From NCBI GenBank assembly GCA_963969395.1, contig OZ017798.1, positions 12,392,173-12,456,172 of the forward strand: a stretch of 64,000 nt of DNA, written 5' to 3'. A program made the position numbers and the translations under genes. Origin of the DNA: Pseudoscleropodium purum. Taxonomy: Eukaryota > Streptophyta > Bryopsida > Hypnales > Brachytheciaceae. Under the pieces are notes generated by a model that was given only the letters and a program-made list of their open reading frames with translations, did no database searches and had not been told where the DNA came from. Of this stretch, positions 38,583-51,905 are shown in pieces (positions within the stretch are counted from its first letter, which is position 1; each line of letters opens with the position of its first letter).

Positions 38583-38778
38583 AATTTTTTTATTTTTTAT
38601 TTTTAACAAATGGAAAAAATATTGCATTAAAAAAACATTGAACAAACAGCAACCAAGCCAAAGGCCAGACAATGAAGAGAAATGAGTACAGACTCACAAA
38701 AACCAAAAGAAACTATTGAAAGGTGCAGGGGGAGGAGGATTCTTGGTCTAAATAATATGGTTCCCATTCCTACTATCA
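38583..38778 (-). mobile_element. 5'-truncated LINE 3' end
   Basis: About 195 bp homologous to the 3' end of the LINE fragment at 51150-51900 (shared CATTGCATTAAAAAAA, AGACAATGAAGAGAAA and GAGxACA blocks). Its A/T-rich tail points left, so it lies on the minus strand. It interrupts a sequence whose uninterrupted version is at about 40513-40690. Confidence 0.7.
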
Positions 38779-41700
38779 AATTTTTGTTCTTGATAACTAT
38801 GTTTATAGAGATTCTCTTCTTCAAATAGTATGGATGTCTATGCTTTTGGTAAAAATATTCATCATTTATAAAAGTTATAGCCTTGAATAAGTAGTTAGTG
38901 TGGGTTACACTAAATATAGTTTTTAGTGTAACTAAGGTGAAAATACTCAAAATCATTCATCTACCTATAATTCTTGACAAGAAGACCTTCATTGAAAATG
39001 TGTCCACGAGTGCAATTAAACCATTCTTGTATTTAATTGTGATCTGTTGATTATCCATTGCAAATGCATTGAAGAAAAAAGCATTAAAAAATAATTTAAA
39101 TATTTTAGTCTTCCATCCAACATTAAGCAATAAAAATCATTTTAAAGTCACTTTTGGGTTCTATAGGGGTTCTTAAAATTTTGGCTGCTATTGAGATGGT
39201 TTTCACTATTACTTCCAACCAAAAAATAAATTTCAAAAGAATTGAGGTTATTTTGCATTTGATGTGAAAAATATTTTTCCAAAAATTTGAAAATAGTAAT
39301 CTGAAAATATCAAAATTTATATTATGATTCACATAGTGTAAGTCATTTCATTTTTGAAAAGTAAGAAAACAGCTATAAGCTATTCTACAGGAAGCTCAAT
39401 TCCTATAACATTAGCTACTCCTTGTGTAAAAGACTACTCCAATTTCCTTACATGTAGCTTCTACAGATGCAATGCTTCATCTCATATGGACCAAAGCTTA
39501 TAAATATAAAGTCCACTCATATTAGGTAGAACACCCCATTTCCATCCCTTTAAGAAGTTTGTCTTTTTTGTTATCAATAGTCATAATTGATTGTATTAAT
39601 TAGCCTTTTAAAGGAAATCTCTATGGAAAAAAATTCATCTCAAAATTGTTTCTTTTGAATTTCTTATAAATATTTGAAGCAAAAGGTAATAGCTTCCTAT
39701 GAGTGTCTATAAACATGTGCTTAAATCATTCTTTTAAAAATAAGAATTCAAGGAATGAGAGTCTATCAATATCTCAAAAAGTGAGTGAAGTTGGAATTGC
39801 ATCAAGAAGAGGTTGATTTTGAATGAATATGTAGGGCTCAAGAATGGGGGGTTTCTACTTTATAGCTATAGAAGAAAGCATACAAAACAAAAGATACTGA
39901 GTTTAACTAAGTTATACTCCCTCCATCTCATAATTTTAGTCTTTTTTTGTTGCAATGAAAGTATTAATGATTTGGTGTCAATATTTTAATGCATGTTATA
40001 ATCAAATGGTTTTATAGTGAATGTACAATGTGTCCTCTCCAATACAAAAGAAGTGAATGTGGTTGTTAATTGCAATCAAGGAAAGATTAGAAAGTAAGAT
40101 GTTGCAATAGGTACAAAGTGCCACATATAAAGAAGGATAGATTTTATAGAGAAGGAAGACTTCTTGAGCAACTACCTTACCTTTTCCATGTATTTAGGTT
40201 TTTCTAAGAAAAACTTAGAATTCAATAGATTCAATTAAGAGTTCAATGTCTTTTGGTCTTTGATCTAGACAACTTCAAATTGCTATAAAAAATACAATTT
40301 TCAGAATCTTTTAATTTATAAAGTAGATAATAATTTAGACTTCATGTGCTTTATATATTTTATTAGTTCACGTCAAAAACAAAAGAAATCATCTTCAACC
40401 AAGCTAAAACTAATTAAGAAATATATTTCTAAAGGAGATAAGGAATTTGGGACAACATAAAAAAATAAAAGAAACTACACTAAGAAATGTATTTAGTAGT
40501 CACCTCTTATGAATGATTTTAAAATGCTATAAATTTTTACTCTTGATGAATATTTTTACCAAATATATTTTTAGAGATCCTACTCTTTGAATATTATTGA
40601 TATTTATACTTTGGATAAAAATATTCATCTATTTTTAAAAATTATAGCCTTAAATAAATAGTTAGTATAAGTGAAACTAAATATAATTTTAGTGTAGTAT
40701 TACAAGACAAAGGCAATATATACCATGGTCATACACTAACTCTCACAAGTATTCATACTTCAAAAATTGCCATAATGAATTGAGAAACTAGATTTTTTTT
40801 CAACAAATTTTAGAGGTGTTGAAGTACAAGTAACACACTAGTATAAAATAATTTTTTTTAAATTTTAAACAATTTTAAAATTTTAATCAAATTTAATAGT
40901 GAATTTTTTTAACACAAGTACATTTTTTTAGATTTCTTAATAAGTGCAGTGATAATTCATTTTAAAATTTTATAGTAAAAATTTCAAGAAAGTCAATATT
41001 TTATTGAATGAACTATTACCAACTAAAATATGACTCCAAATAGTTATATATCTTATAGTTTACTCAAAAAAATTGTAAAAAATAGTATATCTTACAAATA
41101 TTTTATACACTTTTCAAAATTTGGAGATTTTTAGAGTGAATTATAAATAAATATAAAAAATGTGGAATCATATTTTAAACAATAATAATTTATTCAATAA
41201 AAAATTTCAATTTCTAAAATTCTTATCAAAAATTTCAAAAGTATTCTTACTCTAAATACTAAATGTTCTTTTTTTTTAAATTTTAAAGTTTCTTATTCAT
41301 TAATAAATTCGATTAAACTATTAATAAATCAAAAGTCATTTTTCAAACTTTCAAATTTTATTTTATGCAAATGTATCACTTGTACCATAATATACAAAGG
41401 TACTAGTATGTGAGCATGTGAAAGTCTTGAACATATATATATATATATATAAAAGTAGATCTCCTACAACTAATTGAAGGTACTTATAATATAGATCTAT
41501 AATATAATTACACTATCTATAATGATGAAGGTCTCTTTAATATAGGCACATATAACATAGGTGTATAGTCTTTTAGGCTCTTTGGCTTGCCCTCTTAGGC
41601 TCACATAAGAGCAATCCTCCTACAACATGTCCAAATTTAGTTTTGAATCTCTAATTCTTCAATTAGCTATGGCAATTTTTGTAAGTATATGAAACATTTT

Positions 41701-42488
41701 GAAAGCCAATGTAGACTTTGGCTTTAAAAGGTTAAAGTAGATACAACCAAAATTGCTTCATAACTAAGACCACCATGAGTATTATGCACATATCTCCAAA
41801 ATCATTGTGCGCTTGTCTTGAAGAAATAATTTTCAAACATTTACCATAAAAAATTTTGAGCCTTCCTAAGTTTTGCATTTGATATCCAAATGTTGCATTC
41901 TTTCACTTGCCAACAAGAAAATATGATCAGTCTTATAATAGTAACTATGCTTTAAGGTATCTACTTTAATATTTAAAGGATGAAGGGGTGTCTGCACAAA
42001 TCATTAATTTCTATTACCATATGAATTTTTGGCTTAAAAATTTGTTATAATACTCATTGAAAGTCAAGACAAACCCTTTTGACAACAAAATTCCACATAT
42101 GAAAAGTTGAATTTTTGTCCTATTACAAGAATTCCTTATCATCCCTTGGACGCCAAATGCCCTTGTCGACATTTAAGAGTTAATTCCACCCCCACCCCCT
42201 ACCCTTATTATTTTAAACTACGGTTGTTCTATGGTAGGAACCATTGGACTGCACCGCCATTATGATCAGCTGCTTAATGTTGCATTTATTTTGGAAGGCA
42301 ATTTGCCAAGGGTACTTTAAGCCGGTAGGGTTCTCTGAAGTGACTATTTTTCAGCTATTTTGGGAGTTTGACTTCTTGAGATATTTTTCAGTAAATTTTC
42401 CATGGAAGATTAATGGAATTACTTGAAAGAAAAATGGAATCAGCATCTATCCTAAGATGTTTTATATTTATGGAATTATGGTAGTAAT
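38779..42488. other. AT-rich spacer with old repeats
   Basis: Contains the right half of the repeat interrupted by the 38.6-kb LINE (to about 38940) and its intact copy (40513-40690). A Stowaway-like end TA|CTCCCTCCATCTCATAATT at 39917 has no clear partner. A (TA)n run lies at 41430-41450. A 60-codon frame at 42244-42426 (TTG start) is unrecognised. Confidence 0.5.
40513..40690 (+). repeat. Intact copy of the repeat interrupted at 38.58 kb
   Basis: TGATTTTAAAATGCTATAAA runs here straight into TTTTTACTCTTGATGAATA. At 38567-38790 the same left and right blocks are separated by the LINE fragment. Later blocks match too (AAAAATATTCATC, TTATAGCCTT, AxTAGTTAGT). Confidence 0.7.
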
Positions 42489-42565
42489 CTCACCAGGCCA
42501 CCTATAGCTAGTGCTTTATATTTTATCTTTTGCAATGAAATCCTGTTTCATTTGTGTAAAAAAAA
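42489..42565 (+). mobile_element. 77-bp 5'-truncated LINE insertion with 14-bp target-site duplication
   Basis: The 14-mer ATTATGGTAGTAAT flanks the insert exactly (42475-42488 and 42566-42579). The insert ends TGCAATGAAATCC...CATTTGTGT plus an A run, which resembles the 3' end of the LINE family at 51.2 kb (GCAATGGTTCTTCCATTTGT on the minus strand). Hallmarks of target-primed reverse transcription; the intact flanks suggest a fairly recent insertion. Confidence 0.82.
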
Positions 42566-42579
42566 ATTATGGTAGTAAT

Positions 42580-45500
42580 GAACTTTGACATTGAAATCAT
42601 ATAAGATTCTAAAAGCATCTATCATCTAACATGCTCATTGATGGGATATTGATGAATGTAATAGGTACATTGAAAAAAGAACTATTCATGTTCACATTCA
42701 AAAATGCTTCTAGCCTAAAATAATTATTCTATAGACCTCCTACGTTATTGGTAAGGTAAGGCTATTTCTAACTTTGAACTTTAAAATTGACATACTATAA
42801 TTTTACATCTATATTTGATGAACCTTCTAATTTTTTGTTTTCCGTCTTTATGTCTGAATGTGTACCTCAAATAGTGGAATCATCCACTAACAAGTATAAT
42901 ATATTTTTGTATTAAATTTAAAATTAACATGCCTTCGTAAGACATTATAGATTGAACTCCTTGGAAGATATTTGAATGAATTTGGAGCATTCTTCATCCA
43001 TTTTTTTTCTAGCACAAGTTAGGGTGCAAATACTCTAAAACTTTGTTTAAGATTGAGGGATCAACTCTTATTCCAATCTATTGTAGGATTTGGGATATAA
43101 AAAAATTATTGTAATAAATTTTAGGCAATTCAAGAAGTAAAAAATGATTGGCTATTGCAATGGAAATTTTTGAAAAATCATTCTCTTATTTTGACTATGT
43201 TTTTTATATAACATGATAGTAATAATCTATATATAGAGAGAGATGCATTATTTAGGATGCATGTATAAGTTAGTTGTGTATGCAAATTGATATCACTAAT
43301 CACATATTGTTTGGAGACTAGATTCACTTTTGATTGCTAAAGGTTTGTGACTATGTTCAATCAAAAAACCTCTAAAAACTTCATTTCCAATGCAAAGAGC
43401 TATGATGAAAAATCACTTTTATTTATGCATATTAAATTACAGAATTGTGCATTAGACTTAAATGAGAATGCATGGAAAATTTCATAAACTTAGACCAAGT
43501 AGATTGTAAAATACCAATATTCATAGTGGAGAATTGAATTGAAGATGTAGGGGGGGATTTCAAAATAGATTCTTTCATTTTCATTCTTCAAAAATTAATA
43601 ACTAGAAGTCAAGATGGTAGGGAAATGAAATATTTGATAGTTATAAAATAGAACTGAAACATATCAATAGTAATAATAAGATAGCTATAGCAAGTCATCT
43701 ACATTTGGTTGACCTTTCAATTTTGAAAAATTATGAAAATTGAGTTCATTTGTTATTTTTTCAAAAAAATGCCATGGTTGCTCACAAAATAAGACTCTTT
43801 ATAACTTTCACATCACTAGTTTAAATGGAATGAATCAAAGCTTTCCATGTAGACATAAATACATTTTATGAAGAAAACAAACTCTTATAAAAAATTTGAT
43901 ATGAACTCTTTGTAGGGTTTCGTTATTGTCCAAACTTTAGTTGTATTATGAACCTTTAGTGGTTAAAATAGAATTTTAACGTAGTAGATAAAATTTTCAT
44001 CTTGAGTTGTTTTGTTTTTGCACACAAGTAAACAAAATCCATTCACTACACAAAAGGGAGTAATTGCCAAGGAAAATAACTTATTGAGCAAAATCAACTA
44101 ATATATCTACTTTGTGTTACATTCCCTTTGTTATGAACTAAATGTTTGCATTGGAAATTCATATTTCTTTATGAATTTCATTAATCATATTATAAATTGC
44201 ATAATTTAGAAGTGTCCAATTCGATATCACCATGATCAATGAAGAATATTGTATATACCAATAAAAAAACATTGAATCTTAAAAAAACACCAAGGAAGCC
44301 TCCATACAATCTACTCAAGACTGTTGAATAAAAGACAAGTTCCCAATTTGAACACATACTTTGGAATAGAAGGAGCAACTTGTGGGCTTTAATCTTCTAA
44401 GGGCTAGGGAATAATTTAGATTTCCAAAATTGTAAAGATGTATTATAAATACAACTTAGAATGATAATTTAAAGAAAATTCTAAAAATGAAGTTGTAAAA
44501 TATGATCCATATATCATATCCATATAATTGTATCAATTATTACACTAGCCAATATTTTTCAAGTAAATTTGAAGCCAAAATTGAAAATTCTTTCTAAATT
44601 GATGGCAAATTGACTATTTGTGATTTTGGCAAGAATTTTTTCTTGCAACTTCAAAAAATTAAATTTTAGTCATAGTGATTTTTAAATTTTTTTATTTATT
44701 TTACCTTTTTATTCAAGTCATTCCTAAAGGTTCATTTTCACAAGATTTTTTCCACATTATCTATCTAGAATTAATTTAAAAGGAGTTTTCAAATTTTATT
44801 GAAAATATTTGGTTATTGTAATACTAGATATAACCAAATAGATATAGAATATAGATCATATTTAGTTGCCTTTTCTTTATCTTGAGAGTTTACATAATAA
44901 TTTCAATCTTTTGCAAATAAGAATTTTTTTGCAAATTTCTTCATTGTATTTTAAAATACATTCAAGGATATTTTCAAATTTTTTTCAATTGCCAATAAAA
45001 TCTCCAAAAATTAAAGTATTTTAATTGTGGGAGTTGCATTCAAATTCTTTTTTGAAAGCTTTGTACATATCATGTGTGATTTATTTTAAAATATACAAAC
45101 AAAAAACCTACATTGATAACTATGATCAACCGTCTCAACCACATTTGCAAGATGCCCAAATGTGATCCTAAAATAATAATTAGTAAATGCATTTTGTTTT
45201 TTCATTGGAAAGGAGCTTAAACAATATAACTTTGTTGTATTTGATTAGATTAGGAATAAAATACAAAATAAAATTGGATTTGAAAATGGAATTAGGTCCC
45301 TTTTACCAACTCACACCTTTATTCCAACATTTTGGAATATGAGAGCATCTTTAATGCAAACAAAAAATAGTACTAGCCAAAATATCAAATTTGATTGACA
45401 TAGAATTAATTATAACTTGAATTCATGTCAACCTTTGGAATTGTACCAAAAATATCATATAAAATAGACCCAAAAAAAAAATTGGAAATTGAATAATTGA

Positions 45501-47220
45501 AATAAATCCCAATTTGAATTACTTTATTAAGATTCAAAAAATTTAGAAACCAAGGCAAACCATGCCTAAAAAATGAAAAATCACACAAATCAAAGTGCAA
45601 ACAATTGCACACAATTCATTGCATTTGAATGATTTTCCTTTCTTTTGGATGTGCAAGAAATTTTGCCTATTTTTATTCCAAGGTTCTATCAAATGTGGAT
45701 TTCAAGTCATTTCTTTAGTATTAAATTTCAAATGAACTTGAAACTAATAACCCTAAGGAGTGTGAAACTATTCTACACCTTGCATAATTTTTCATATATT
45801 TTGAAATAGACCCTAATTGGACCATGGTAACACTTTACTTTATCTTATGGATGTTTTAAACCTTTCCTATGTGTTTGAAGCTATTTGAGATAGTTGGAAT
45901 GTTAGGACTACCATGTACAATTAGGCTCTCTATTTGGTTTTGTGTATAGGACCAATCCATATAGTACAAATTGGTGTAGATATATATGGTAGTGCATAGA
46001 AGTCAAACTTTTTTTAACAATTAGATATTTCTACCTAGTATCTTAGGTGACTTCTACAATACATTGTGTGCCTACTTAAAACCTTTAGGCAACTCTTCTA
46101 AACTATATACTAGTCTTTCCAAAGCATTACAATAAGAATGCAACCACATGCAATGCATGTCTCTTTCATTTTCTTATAACTATATTCCATCTTGACACAT
46201 CTATATAATCATGGAAAAAATTAGGTGGGCTATTTGTAATTATATGTTTATCCGATAAGACTAAATAAAACTAGAAATTCTCTTAGATTTTCTAAATTTT
46301 AGGATAATGTCAAGAAACAAGCTAAAAAAGTGAGTGACAAGTACAATTGATCTCTATTTTTAATTTAAAAATTATAAAATCATAACTCATTAAGTTAAAA
46401 GACCTTGGTGTACAATCTTGATAAGCTTGCGTTTTTATTAGAAGATCCTTTAATTTATGACTAGTTGGAAAATATTAGTGAACATGTGAATCACCATATC
46501 ACTTCCAAAATTGTAGGTTAGGAGGTGCAAAGAATCATACTCTAACCCTTAATAAGCTTTTAGTATCCTTTAGAAGATCTTACATTTCTTTGAAGAAATT
46601 TCAAGGCATTTTCATAGTATATATAAAAAATAAGATGAAAAATATCTCAATCTTGCCAACACAAGCCTTTAGAGCCTTAAAGTTAGGTTTGTTTCTTGTA
46701 CTTTTGTATACAATACAACTTCTTGTACAACTCTTCAAACTCCTTGTACAACCTCTTTGTGCAATTTCTTGCAACTTTTGCTAGTACTTGTTTGGTTTAA
46801 AAAAAAATTCTTCCTCATCAATTTTTTGTCTTCGTAAATTCCCATCCTTTCAACAAATTAATCTTCTAAATTCTTGATCCTACCAATATATACTCAAACT
46901 TCAATTTTGATCTTCCTTTAGGACTTCAACATCTTTAGGATTAACAAAGCAATTTTTATATTTTTGAGATATAAAACTACATATTTAAAAGACTGTTGTG
47001 ATCATTTTAACGATTCTTTTAACTATATGTTTTGATCATCATAATTCTTCAACTTCATAACTAACTGATATGAAATAACTCAATTCAAAAACTTCAAAAC
47101 TTCCTTTGGCTTATATGCCTTGATGATTGCATGTGATGTAAGTGCACCTTGAGTACTACTTCAAGATCCTAAAAATCTCCAAAATTTAAATGAAAAATTT
47201 GTTAAAAATGCAATTAATTG
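42580..47220. other. AT-rich spacer
   Basis: Very AT-rich. Apart from the degenerate repeat at 43620-43900, I see only short random frames. Confidence 0.5.
43620..43900 (+). repeat. Degenerate dispersed repeat, copy 2
   Basis: Counterpart of 14820-15100, same orientation; shares ATAGxACTGAAACATA, TATAACTTTCACATCACTA and GAATCAAAGCTTTCCA. A third trace lies near 9628-9690. Confidence 0.55.
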
Positions 47221-47861
47221 TTAAATGCCCAAGGCTTTTTAGAGCTTTTTGGAATTTGCTCAAAATTCAACATTTTAATCAGTTTTGTCATTTTTTTTTA
47301 ACATTGTAACTATACAAATTCAAACTACACAAGTTACATATCACATGGGAAAAGAAAACACAACATAACAATATCACTCATTCATTGAAAGATTATAATG
47401 TTTGATTATAAGGGTGTTGAAACTATAAAAGTGATTTGAAGTCTTTTAATCCTCTTTTTGCACGTAGAATCTATAAAATCGGTCACCAATAAAATATGAA
47501 GTTTAAAATCATAACATGTATAATCCCAATTAATTTATGACTTTTCAAAATCTTTTCTATAATTTTTTTAAATGAGTTTCTTATGTGATTTTTTTTCCAA
47601 GATTCAATGTATTTGAGGCTCATTTCTAAGAGCCTTCAACACTAAAAAAAATCAAGATTTGCAATGGACATCCTTGCATAAAATCTTGAATAGAAAAATC
47701 ATAATCATTCATTTTCAAAATTGGATTTTTAATGCTAAAACTAAACTTCAAAGAAAACTTCTCAAAAATCCAAACTACTAATTTTAATAATTTGCTTAGG
47801 TTATATTTAACTTAAAAATATTATTGACACTAGCATTTGGTGCCTTGGACTTTTAGGGGTT
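47221..47861 (+). repeat. Dispersed ~650-bp repeat, copy 2
   Basis: Colinear with 4821-5475, same orientation, interrupted only by small indels. No coding capacity, TIR or LTR found in either copy. Confidence 0.85.
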
Positions 47862-48739
47862 AATATTTGAACTTGTCTTGTGAACTCCACTTTAGTATGG
47901 CAAATAAGCATTTTTCATGGAGGTGTGAAACTCTTCCAATACTACATATTTTCAACAATTGATAAATTAGCATAGTAAATGACGAAGATTTTTTGTGCTT
48001 GTGCAAGTTAGTACACTTGCAATTGTTTTAAAGTTAGTTTAGTGAGTTGCATTGGTTGGATAACGAAAATTTCTTCCCCTATGAATAAATAATCTACATT
48101 TTTGATGTTATGAAGTTTTGCTACACGCGTGGAGATGTTCTTAACCTTGAAAGGCTTGTAAGTGTTAGATGGGAATAAAATCTTTAGAATGACTCTTCTT
48201 GTGAGTTTGGACAAATTTTCATTTTTCAACTTAGGTTTTTAACTTTGCATATTCTTTTTCCTTGTTGACAATTTTGGGAAAAAAATTATGAACTTTTGCA
48301 AAAGATTTTGTATTTTTGGATAGATGGAATCACCTAGATTTATTTCCTTTTCTCCAAATAATAGGTATTGCCACATTTATATAAATACATACATTTGAAT
48401 TAATTAATTAAGTTTTGTTTCCATGATCTACATATTCAAGAATATAAATTTGGTCATCACTCCAAGCAAAATAGCAAATTCTAATACTTTAGAAAATCAG
48501 AAACAAAATCCGTACTTTCAAATCTATTACCACCAATGTTGAAAGTATCACTTTTTAGTTTCCTTAATTAATGTAGAGAACTTGTTATGATTTCCAGCTG
48601 TAATTTGCAATGTCAATGTTTGTAATGACATAACATTATTAACCAACCTAAACCATTCCCCCTTAAAGATTGGAATAATCCCTCCCTAAATCCTTGGGAG
48701 TGAAATTTGTTTAATCTGAAAAAATGCATTGATTGTCTT

Positions 48740-48912
48740 AGACAATTGAAAAAATGCAATACTAGTGTCATTAGCTAACTTGGAAGTATAATTGCAAAAC
48801 TAATGTCATTAGCAAACTAGGAAGTTGCAACACTAGTGTCACTAGCTAACTAAGAAATTGCAACCAGAAGTTGCATAAAGTCATTGGCTCACTAGGAAGT
48901 TGCAACATTGGA
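48740..48912 (+). repeat. Imperfect tandem repeat, period about 34-40 bp
   Basis: Four or five variant units built on TTGCAACACTAGTGTCA and TTAGCTAACTAGGAAG. Units differ by substitutions and small indels. No ORF. Confidence 0.7.
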
Positions 48913-49320
48913 AGTTCTTGCTTTCTAGAGGAGCAAAAGGACCCTTCAACATTAATAAATAATGTTAAGGTAGGGTCTACTAAAACAACCCTACTTTAAA
49001 AGCAAATACTAATACAAAGGTACATTTTACTTTCTTCAATGCATCAATAGTGTACATTTCAAGAGGTGGTTGCTTTCAATGACCATTGCATTTCAACTTC
49101 AAAAATTTGTAACTAATTCCACAAAGGTCCAAAAATTATGAAAAGACTTGGGTTTGATGCCAATTCCATTTTTTTCATCCTACCAATTTACTCAAAATTA
49201 TTTCAAGGAGTTTAGCTCCCCCTAAATGTAATCAACTCTTCAAAGATTGCTTTAATAGCAAACTACCTATGATAAGCCGAATTCACAATGGACAGTTCAT
49301 TGTATAATGTGATGTACTAA

Positions 49321-49763
49321 GAGCATCCCCATGCGTCCTACAAAATGGATGACTAGCCAATGGAGGCTGGCATAGCTACCCCACCCGTCTTACAAAATGG
49401 ATGACTTGCTTAGAAATTAGTTGGTAAAGGTCAAGATGGCTTGCAAAATGGGGTACATTTGCTAGTCCACAATTTGCAAGGTAGAGTCAAACAAAATGCT
49501 GCGGAACTTGTTGTGCAAATGAGACAAATACAATGCGGCACTTCTAGAAAACAAGACAAAACGTTGTGGCACTTCCTTGACATGTTTGCAAGTGATTTGA
49601 AATTGGAGCCCTAATTCTGCATCTTGATCTCCATGTTATCATCTCTTTTTTTGTTAGCAAGTCGTGGATGGGGTGCAATTCACCACTCGACTTGCAAAGT
49701 GGATGGCTTTGCATTTTACAAGCTGAAAATTCATTGCATTTTGCAAGATAGGTGGTGATGCTC
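49321..49763. mobile_element. Harbinger/PIF-like non-autonomous element
   Basis: 443 bp. It starts GAGCATCCCCATGCGTCCTA and ends with the inverse of GAGCATCACCACCTATCTTG. It is flanked by TAA on both sides (49318-49320, 49764-49766). A 3-bp TAA duplication with GAGCATCNCCA ends is typical of plant Harbinger-type MITEs. Subterminal CAAAATGGATGACT motifs repeat inside each end. No transposase ORF. Confidence 0.8.
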
Positions 49764-49766
49764 TAA

Positions 49767-50765
49767 TCCTCAAGTAAGCGTACATGTACACAATATTGTG
49801 TAGCAAGGTAGAACTCCAAAGTAGGTACACACCAAAGATTTCAAATTTTATAATATTAATAGTAGTTGGCGCTTGCTATGCTACGCATTCATCATTAGAA
49901 TTTTATAAGAATTTATATATATTAGATAGAATGCAGAAAAAAAATTTCAATAAATCTTCAAATAAAAATGACTAAAATCTTTGCATAATTTTTTTAGAAA
50001 TAAGCATATATTGAAATGTACAATAGAAATTTATTGAATGATGAATGAAACATATGCAATGGTGAATATTATAAAAGATACATATACATTAGAATGCATT
50101 AGAAATTTGACTCCATTGTTACAAAAAATGGCAATCCAAATTGAAAAATTGAAAAGAAGAACTTGTAAATCTCAAAAACTTTGTGGACAACTTAATTGTT
50201 GTGAAATCCAAAATCTCTTCAATTGAATAAATTTCTCAAAATCATTTGGTAGTAGCAATAGAAAATTGAAATCATGAAAGCTCAAAGCTCACAAAAGCAC
50301 AAAATCATAGAAGTGCAAAAAAGTGTAAAGCCAAGAGAAGCAATCATTTTTGCTACCTCTACAATATCATCCTATGGATTCTCTTTAATATCACCTTAAT
50401 TGCAGCAACTACATTATTTCTATAATATCATGCTTTGTAAAAAGTGATATTACAAAAGTGATTGCAAACCACTACTCTATTTCTGTAATATCACATTGTG
50501 TGAAAATACAATTTCTATGTATGCATGATTAAAAATATTTTTACAAAATATTTAAAATAATTATTTGAAAGACTTGTTGAAATCATTATCATGCATTCTA
50601 TTCAAATATATCAAAATTTTACTAATATGTGATACAATGAATGCATAGCATAGCAGAGCAAGCACGAGCCCCTAGTATTAATGATAGCATTTGTGATATT
50701 ACAGAAGGAGTTATGATTTTAGTAGTATTATGATGGTCGTAGTATGAAGGTGTATATATATATAT
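49767..50765. other. AT-rich spacer
   Basis: Two 62-63 codon plus-strand frames (49784-49975, 50038-50226) are unrecognised. A (TA)n run lies at 50754-50765. Confidence 0.45.
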
Positions 50766-50769
50766 CTCC

Positions 50770-51065
50770 GGAGATGGAACTTGAGTGTCCCCACTCCACT
50801 CATTTAATCTTGGTAACCGGTATCCGCTTTTTTTATAACATAGAAATAGAAACCATTCCGTTGGCAGATCCCCCGAGTCGCGGCTGAATCCCGTATTGCG
50901 AGGGGAGCATGTCGGCTCCCATACAGGATCAACGAATGTGCTCACGAAAACCAGGAGCCGGAATCGGACGGGAACTGGTCTCCTTCTTTTCTTTCCAAGC
51001 TGCCCGGGGCAGGTGACCGAAGGTCAAGCCTTCATGCTCCGAACGGTCATTTGCTTGCAATCACA
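50770..51065. other. GC-rich patch, possible mitochondrial DNA insertion (NUMT)
   Basis: A roughly 300-bp block of about 50% GC in DNA of about 28% GC, with sharp edges. Phrases such as AGTCGCGGCTGAATCCCGTA and GGAATCGGACGGGAACTGG have the look of plant mitochondrial non-coding DNA. A 107-codon minus-strand frame (50622-50945) includes GYRLPRLNEWSGDTQ but matches nothing I know. Origin is inferred from composition and style only. Confidence 0.33.
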
Positions 51066-51149
51066 AAAAATAAAAAAGAATAAGAAGTAATGCTCATCAC
51101 GGAAAATAGCTATAACCAGTTTTGATTATTTATTATTTATGATTTATGA

Positions 51150-51905
51150 TTCATATTTTATTATTTTATTTTGAACAAATGGAAGAACCATTGCATTAAA
51201 AAAAAAACATTACAAAACAACCAGGCCAAATGGCTAGACAATGAAGAGAAACGAGCACAATCTAAGGTAGCCAACCAAAACTAAGTGAATAAAAGGAAGA
51301 GGTTTGTTTATGTTCCAAACAGCATGATCCCCATTTTTAGAGGTAAGAGTAAGCGAGTGGATTCAAATATTATTGAAGTTCCACCAAATGCCATAGGATT
51401 GTTGAGGCCGTTGACACGTTGCCAAGCTTGCCTTTAGTTTGTGCTACACAATAGGAGTCTAGAAGAGTGTCCCATAGTGTTTTATGAGTAAAATCTGGGG
51501 ACCATTGATAATGATTAAATACCATACTATTCCTAAAAATTCATATAATCCATAGAGAGGAACTACGAAGGAAGATCCAGATTATTCTAAGATGATGAAA
51601 CCGTCTAGGGATGGCAAATCCAAAAACACACTGAGTGAAGTTGAATCTAACCAAGGGGGTCATGTTCGGGGGGTCTCATAGTAGATGGTAGAGAATAGAT
51701 TGGGCATACTTTAAAATCTCTTGGGTTGGTAGACATAAAAAAAAACAATGGTGAGGAGTTTCATCTGATCCTAAATTGCAATAGTTACAAGTAATGTCAA
51801 TGCTAGGATTAATTTGGGCTCTCCACAAGTGAATGGCTATTTTATTTTTATGAAGTGTCCAAATGGCGATATAAAATGTTCTAGTGGTGCTCTAAATTTT
51901 GACAT
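51150..51905 (-). mobile_element. LINE retrotransposon fragment with reverse-transcriptase zinc-binding (zf-RVT) domain
   Basis: Read on the minus strand, 51905 to about 51700 encodes IWTLHKNKIAIHLWRAQINP followed by CNYCNLGSDETPHHCFF. This is the C-x2-C...H-x-C pattern of the zf-RVT domain at the C-terminus of plant LINE ORF2. Several stops follow (for example after YQPKRF). The sequence then runs through a 3' UTR to an A/T-rich tail near 51120-51170. The reverse transcriptase core is missing, so the copy is dead and 5'-truncated. Smaller relatives lie at 38583-38778 and 42489-42565. Confidence 0.78.

Noticed and set aside
39917..39960. Complete Stowaway MITE
   Set aside because: Only the left terminus CTCCCTCCATCTCATAATT with a TA is visible; no matching right end within several hundred bases.
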